Shown here: positions 60,266 to 64,000 of the stretch, piece by piece
How the letters are laid out: the number at the start of each line of letters is the position of its first letter
How positions within the stretch are numbered: the first letter of the stretch is position 1
From: Streptomyces naganishii JCM 4654
GTDB taxonomy: Bacteria > Actinomycetota > Actinomycetes > Streptomycetales > Streptomycetaceae
Direction of reading: 5' to 3'
Assembly: GCF_014650575.1 (NCBI RefSeq)
Contig: NZ_BMVF01000001.1
Coordinates: 62,001-126,000, forward strand
Length of the DNA: 64,000 bases
Position numbers and translations under genes: made by a program
Notes under the pieces: generated by a model
Seen by the model: only the letters and a program-made list of their open reading frames with translations
Databases searched by the model: none
Told to the model about the DNA's origin: nothing

Positions 60266-61270
60266 ATGACAGTCGCCATCGATCGAGCGACCGGCAAGCG
60301 GCGCGGTGACCGCGGGCCGAGGCCCGGGCCGGCCGCGCGCCTCAGGCAGAGCTACCAGAAGCACTGGTACGCCTACGTGATGATCGCCCCGGTGGCGGTC
60401 GTGCTCGGCGTCCTCGTGCTGTACCCCCTGGTCTACGGCCTCTATCTGACCCTCACCGACGCCAACAGCCTCAACACCGCTCGCACGATCGGCGTCAACC
60501 ACATCGACGCCACGTACAAGTTCATCGGTCTGGACAACTACAAGGACATCCTGTTCGGCCCGACGTCGTACGACCGCTTCTGGTCGCACTTCGTCTGGAC
60601 GATCGTGTGGACGGCGCTGTGCGTCACCCTGCACTACACGATCGGGCTCGGCCTGGCGCTGGTGCTCAACCAGAAGCTGCGCGGCCGCACCTTCTACCGG
60701 CTGATCCTGATCCTGCCCTGGGCCGTGCCCACCTTCGTCACCGTGTTCGGCTGGCGCTTCATGCTCGCCGACGGCGGCATCATCAACTCCGCGCTGCACG
60801 CCCTGCACCTGCCGGAGCCACAGTGGCTGGAGGACACCTTCTGGCAGCGGTTCGCCGCCATCATGGTCAACACCTGGTGCGGTGTGCCGTTCATGATGGT
60901 CTCGCTGCTCGGCGGACTGCAGTCCATCGACTCCTCGCTCTACGAGGCCGCCGAGATGGACGGCGCCAACGCCTGGCAGCGCTTCCGCTACGTCACCCTT
61001 CCGGGTCTGAGGTCGGTCAGCTCCACGGTCGTGCTCCTCGGCATCATCTGGACCTTCAACCAGTTCGCCGTCATCTTCCTGCTCTTCGGCAACACGGCCC
61101 CCGACGCGCAGATCCTTGTCACCTGGGCGTACTACCTCGGCTTCGGACAGCAGCCGCGAGACTTCGCTCAGTCCGCCGCCTACGGCATCCTGCTGCTGGC
61201 CATCCTGATCGTCTTCACCTCGTTCTACCGCCGCTGGCTGAACCGCAATGAGCAGCAGCTCGCGATCTGA
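60266..61270 (+). CDS. malF: MalF, maltose ABC transporter permease
   Basis: 334 residues with about six membrane helices. The EAA loop, EAAEMDGANAWQRFRYVTLPGL (about 230-250), contacts the ATPase. The basic N-terminus (GKRRGDRGPRPG) precedes the first helix. Together with MalG it forms the channel for maltodextrins. The ATPase MsiK-type subunit is not encoded here; streptomycetes supply a shared one elsewhere. It follows the hairpin by 43 bp. Confidence 0.94.
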   Translation: MTVAIDRATGKRRGDRGPRPGPAARLRQSYQKHWYAYVMIAPVAVVLGVLVLYPLVYGLYLTLTDANSLNTARTIGVNHIDATYKFIGLDNYKDILFGPTSYDRFWSHFVWTIVWTALCVTLHYTIGLGLALVLNQKLRGRTFYRLILILPWAVPTFVTVFGWRFMLADGGIINSALHALHLPEPQWLEDTFWQRFAAIMVNTWCGVPFMMVSLLGGLQSIDSSLYEAAEMDGANAWQRFRYVTLPGLRSVSSTVVLLGIIWTFNQFAVIFLLFGNTAPDAQILVTWAYYLGFGQQPRDFAQSAAYGILLLAILIVFTSFYRRWLNRNEQQLAI

Positions 61271-61283
61271 GGCAGGAGTTCCC

Positions 61284-62195
61284 ATGAGTACGACCGCAGT
61301 CGAGACCTCCTCCGCCGCGACCGAGCCGGAGCCGGGCGGAAAGGCGCCGCGCACGGCGCGCCGGCGCGGGCGGCGCGGCACCGCCGCGTCCCTCGCCTCC
61401 CACGGCCTGCTGCTCGCCGGGAGCCTCGTCGCGCTCTTCCCGGTCGCCTGGCTGGTCTTCCTGTCCCTCGGCCCGGACAAGGACGACTACCTGCACCCCG
61501 GCGGCATCTGGCACAAGATGTCGTTGAGCAACTACTCGTTCGTGCTGCAGCACACCAACTTCTTCGAGTGGCTCAAGAGCTCGCTGATCGTCTCGCTCGG
61601 CACCACCGTGCTCGGTGTCCTGGTCGCCGCGACCACCGGCTACGCCGTCTCCCGCATGCGCTTCCCCGGCTACCGGAAGTTCATGTGGGTGCTGCTGGTC
61701 ACCCAGATGTTCCCGGTGGCCGTGCTCATGGTGCCGATGTACCAGATCCTCGCCGACCTGGGCCTCATCGACAGCTACCTCGGCCTCATCCTCGTCTACT
61801 GCACCACCGCGGTGCCGTACTGCGCCTGGCTGCTCAAGGGCTACTTCGACACCATCCCCTTCGAGATCGACGAGGCCGGACGCGTCGACGGGCTCACCCC
61901 CTTCGGCACGTTCGCGCGGCTGATCCTGCCGCTCGCCAAGCCGGGCCTCGCGGTCGCCGCCTTCTACAGCTTCATCACGGCGTTCGGCGAGGTCGCCTTC
62001 GCCACCACCTTCATGCTCGACGACCAGAAGTACACGCTCGCCGTCGGCCTGCAGAGCTTCATCAGCGAGCACGACGCCCAGCGCAACCTCATGGCCGCGA
62101 CCGCGGTACTGATCGCGATACCCGTCTCGGCCTTCTTCTACCTCGTGCAGAAGAACCTCGTCGCCGGACTCACCGCGGGCGGCACCAAGGGCTGA
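61284..62195 (+). CDS. malG: MalG, maltose ABC transporter permease
   Basis: 303 residues, six helices. The EAA-type loop reads EIDEAGRVDGLTPFGTFARLILPLAKPG. It pairs with MalF. The ATG at 61284 has GGCAGGAG six nt upstream and lies 13 bp after the malF stop, so translation is coupled. A basic N-terminal run (RTARRRGRRG) is cytosolic. No operon ATPase follows, in line with use of a shared MsiK. Confidence 0.94.
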   Translation: MSTTAVETSSAATEPEPGGKAPRTARRRGRRGTAASLASHGLLLAGSLVALFPVAWLVFLSLGPDKDDYLHPGGIWHKMSLSNYSFVLQHTNFFEWLKSSLIVSLGTTVLGVLVAATTGYAVSRMRFPGYRKFMWVLLVTQMFPVAVLMVPMYQILADLGLIDSYLGLILVYCTTAVPYCAWLLKGYFDTIPFEIDEAGRVDGLTPFGTFARLILPLAKPGLAVAAFYSFITAFGEVAFATTFMLDDQKYTLAVGLQSFISEHDAQRNLMAATAVLIAIPVSAFFYLVQKNLVAGLTAGGTKG

Positions 62196-62243
62196 CCCGC
62201 GGGCCGCCGGAACCAGGACTCCCGCGCGCCCCGCGCGCGGGCA

Positions 62244-62316
62244 GGCGGCCGCGGTGTCCTCCCCCAAGCTCTTCGAGCAGGGGGTGCCCCCAGACCCCGC
62301 CGTCACCGCGGCCGCC
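62244..62316. other. Nested hairpin with a streptomycete intergenic repeat between malG and aglA
   Basis: Outer arms 62244-62256 and 62304-62316 are exact 13-bp complements. Inside lies CCCCCAAGCTC-TTC-GAGCAGGGGG followed by TGCCCCC, a motif I recall as dispersed in many streptomycete genomes (recognised from memory). It may attenuate or end the mal message before aglA, which begins 61 bp later. Confidence 0.6.
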
Positions 62317-62377
62317 CGGAACCTGGCCCGGCCCCCACGCCTTTCATGACCCGACCACCCTTACGCACAAGGACGCC

Positions 62378-64000
62378 ATGAGCCAGCAGCACTCCCCGTC
62401 CGGATCCTCCCTGACCGAAGCGGCCGTCGCCACCGTCGCCGCCCCGCCCCGCGACTGGTGGCGGGACGCGGTGATCTACCAGGTCTACCCGCGCAGTTTC
62501 GCCGACAGCAACGGCGACGGCATGGGCGACCTGGAGGGCGTACGCTCCCGGCTGCCCTACCTGCGCGACCTCGGTGTGGACGCCGTGTGGCTCAGCCCCT
62601 TCTACGCCTCGCCGCAGGCCGACGCCGGCTACGACGTCGCCGACTACCGCGCAGTCGACCCCATGTTCGGCAACCTCCTGGACGCCGACGCCCTGATCCG
62701 CGACGCCCACGAGCTGGGCCTGAGGATCATCGTCGACCTCGTCCCCAACCACTCCTCCGACCAGCACGAGTGGTTCCGGCGCGCGGTCGCGGAGGGCCCC
62801 GGCTCCCCGCTGCGCGACCGCTACCACTTCCGCCCCGGCAAGGGGAGGAACGGCGAACTGCCGCCCAACGACTGGGAGTCCATCTTCGGCGGCCCGGCCT
62901 GGACCCGGGTCACCGAACCGGACGGCACGCCCGGAGAGTGGTACCTGCACCTGTTCGCGCCCGAGCAGCCCGACTTCAACTGGGAACACCCGGCCGTCGG
63001 CGACGAGTTCCGCTCCATCCTGCGCTTCTGGCTCGACATGGGCGTCGACGGCTTCCGCATCGACGTGGCCCACGGGCTCGTCAAGGCGGACGGGCTGCCC
63101 GACCTCGGCACCCACGACCAGCTGAAGCTGCTGGGCAACGATGTCATGCCGTTCTTCGACCAGGACGGCGTGCACGAGGTCTACCGGCAGTGGCGGCTGA
63201 TCCTTGACGAGTACTCCGGGGAGAGGATCTTCGTCGCCGAGGCGTGGACCCCGACCGTCGAGCGCACCGCCCTGTACGTGCGCCCGGACGAGCTGCACCA
63301 GGCCTTCAACTTCCAGTACCTGGGCACCGACTGGGACGCCAAGGAGCTGCGCGCCGTCATCGACCGCACCCTGGAGGCCATGCGCCCGGTCGGTGCCCCG
63401 GCCACCTGGGTGCTGTCCAACCACGACGTCACCCGGCACGCCACCCGCTTCGCCAACCCGCCCGGCCTCGGCACCCAGATCCGCACCGCCGGCGACCGCG
63501 CCCTCGGGCTGCGCCGGGCCCGCGCGGCCACCCTGCTGATGCTGGCGCTGCCCGGTTCCGCCTACGTCTACCAGGGCGAGGAGCTCGGCCTGCCCGACGT
63601 GGTGGACCTGCCCGACGAGGTGCGCCAGGACCCGGCCTACTTCCGGGGCGAGGGCCAGGACGGCTTCCGCGACGGCTGCCGGGTGCCGATCCCGTGGACG
63701 CGCGCCGGCTCCTCGTACGGCTTCGGCAGCGGCGGCAGCTGGCTTCCGCAGCCGGCGGGCTGGGGGGAGCTGAGCGTGGAGGCGCAGACCGGGGTTCCCG
63801 GCTCGACGCTGGAGCTGTACCGCGAGGCGCTGGCCGCGCGCCGGTCCCGGCCGGACCTCGGCGCGGGCGAGGCGGTGGAGTGGCTGCGGGCGCCCGAGGG
63901 CGTGCTGGCCTTCCGGCGCGGGGAGTTCGTGTGCGTGGCGAACACCGGCGGGGAGGCGGTCACGACCCCGGCGTACGGCCGTCTGCTGCTGGCGAGCGGG
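62378..64000 (+). CDS. aglA: AglA alpha-glucosidase (GH13), cut by the window end
   Basis: 541 residues are visible with no stop. GH13 motifs: VDLVPNHSSD, GFRIDVAH (catalytic Asp, about residue 229), FVAEAW (acid Glu, about 287) and LSNHDVTR (third Asp, about 350). It hydrolyses imported maltose and maltodextrins to glucose in the cytosol, as there is no signal peptide. Its position after malEFG is the same as in S. coelicolor. The ATG at 62378 has AAGGA upstream. Confidence 0.93.
   Translation, partial: MSQQHSPSGSSLTEAAVATVAAPPRDWWRDAVIYQVYPRSFADSNGDGMGDLEGVRSRLPYLRDLGVDAVWLSPFYASPQADAGYDVADYRAVDPMFGNLLDADALIRDAHELGLRIIVDLVPNHSSDQHEWFRRAVAEGPGSPLRDRYHFRPGKGRNGELPPNDWESIFGGPAWTRVTEPDGTPGEWYLHLFAPEQPDFNWEHPAVGDEFRSILRFWLDMGVDGFRIDVAHGLVKADGLPDLGTHDQLKLLGNDVMPFFDQDGVHEVYRQWRLILDEYSGERIFVAEAWTPTVERTALYVRPDELHQAFNFQYLGTDWDAKELRAVIDRTLEAMRPVGAPATWVLSNHDVTRHATRFANPPGLGTQIRTAGDRALGLRRARAATLLMLALPGSAYVYQGEELGLPDVVDLPDEVRQDPAYFRGEGQDGFRDGCRVPIPWTRAGSSYGFGSGGSWLPQPAGWGELSVEAQTGVPGSTLELYREALAARRSRPDLGAGEAVEWLRAPEGVLAFRRGEFVCVANTGGEAVTTPAYGRLLLASG

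Overview
The window is a high-GC actinobacterial chromosome segment, almost certainly Streptomyces. Third codon positions are nearly all G or C, GTG starts and leaderless promoters (a TAnnnT-like -10 about 6-8 nt before the start codon) are common, and XRE/DUF397 pairs, a SARP/BTAD regulator, DmdR-type iron control and the glnA2-glnE-malR-malEFG-aglA order are typical of the genus. Most of it is conserved core chromosome. Accessory or decaying patches lie at about 0.36-0.56, 8.3-9.1, 17.4-17.8, 35.3-37.1, 47.6-51.3 and 53.1-53.3 kb.

Layout. 0-9 kb: end of a PAP2-like membrane protein, an internally deleted merR remnant, MazG-like and DoxX genes, an NTF2-like protein, a D-Ala-D-Ala carboxypeptidase, two oxidoreductases, a Bcr/CflA efflux pump and a serine hydrolase, then an 800-bp GC-rich repeat desert. 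9-18 kb: an Rsm22-like methyltransferase, dimethylargininase, a prim-pol-like protein, a lipoprotein, the efeO-efeB-efeU iron importer behind an iron box, a PhzF-like isomerase and a strip of gene debris. 17.8-23 kb: map, an MFS exporter, a possible SIS-fold protein, an F420 reductase and a site-2 protease. 23-30.7 kb: a giant SARP-NB-ARC-TPR regulator, a DrrAB-like ABC exporter whose promoter carries a long array of phased heptamers, and panB.

30.8-44 kb: a DHA2 drug exporter and its TetR regulator with a perfect 29-bp operator; a membrane EEP protein and a methyltransferase; a translationally coupled pair of small ATP-grasp ligases; glutamine-dependent NAD synthase; an alpha/beta hydrolase; a secreted sedolisin; and a DUF3105-DUF305 pair. 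44-46 kb: the nitric oxide module nsrR-hmpA, with a clear NsrR palindrome at hmpA. 46-57 kb: glnA2, a frameshifted PP2C phosphatase, an Scr1-type regulator with its DUF397 partner, an unrecognised two-gene membrane operon, a sortase-anchored surface protein, a VapC fragment, glnE and a PAP2 phosphatase. 57-64 kb: malR divergent from malEFG and aglA, the maltose/maltodextrin uptake and cleavage operon.

The clearest regulatory circuits are iron (DmdR box with efeOBU), nitric oxide (NsrR with hmpA), multidrug efflux (TetR with DHA2), maltose (MalR sites with malEFG-aglA) and probably SARP control of the DrrAB-like exporter. The best candidates for undescribed biology are the heptamer array at 29.5 kb, the coupled ATP-grasp pair at 35.3-37.1 kb and the membrane operon at 49.9-51.3 kb.
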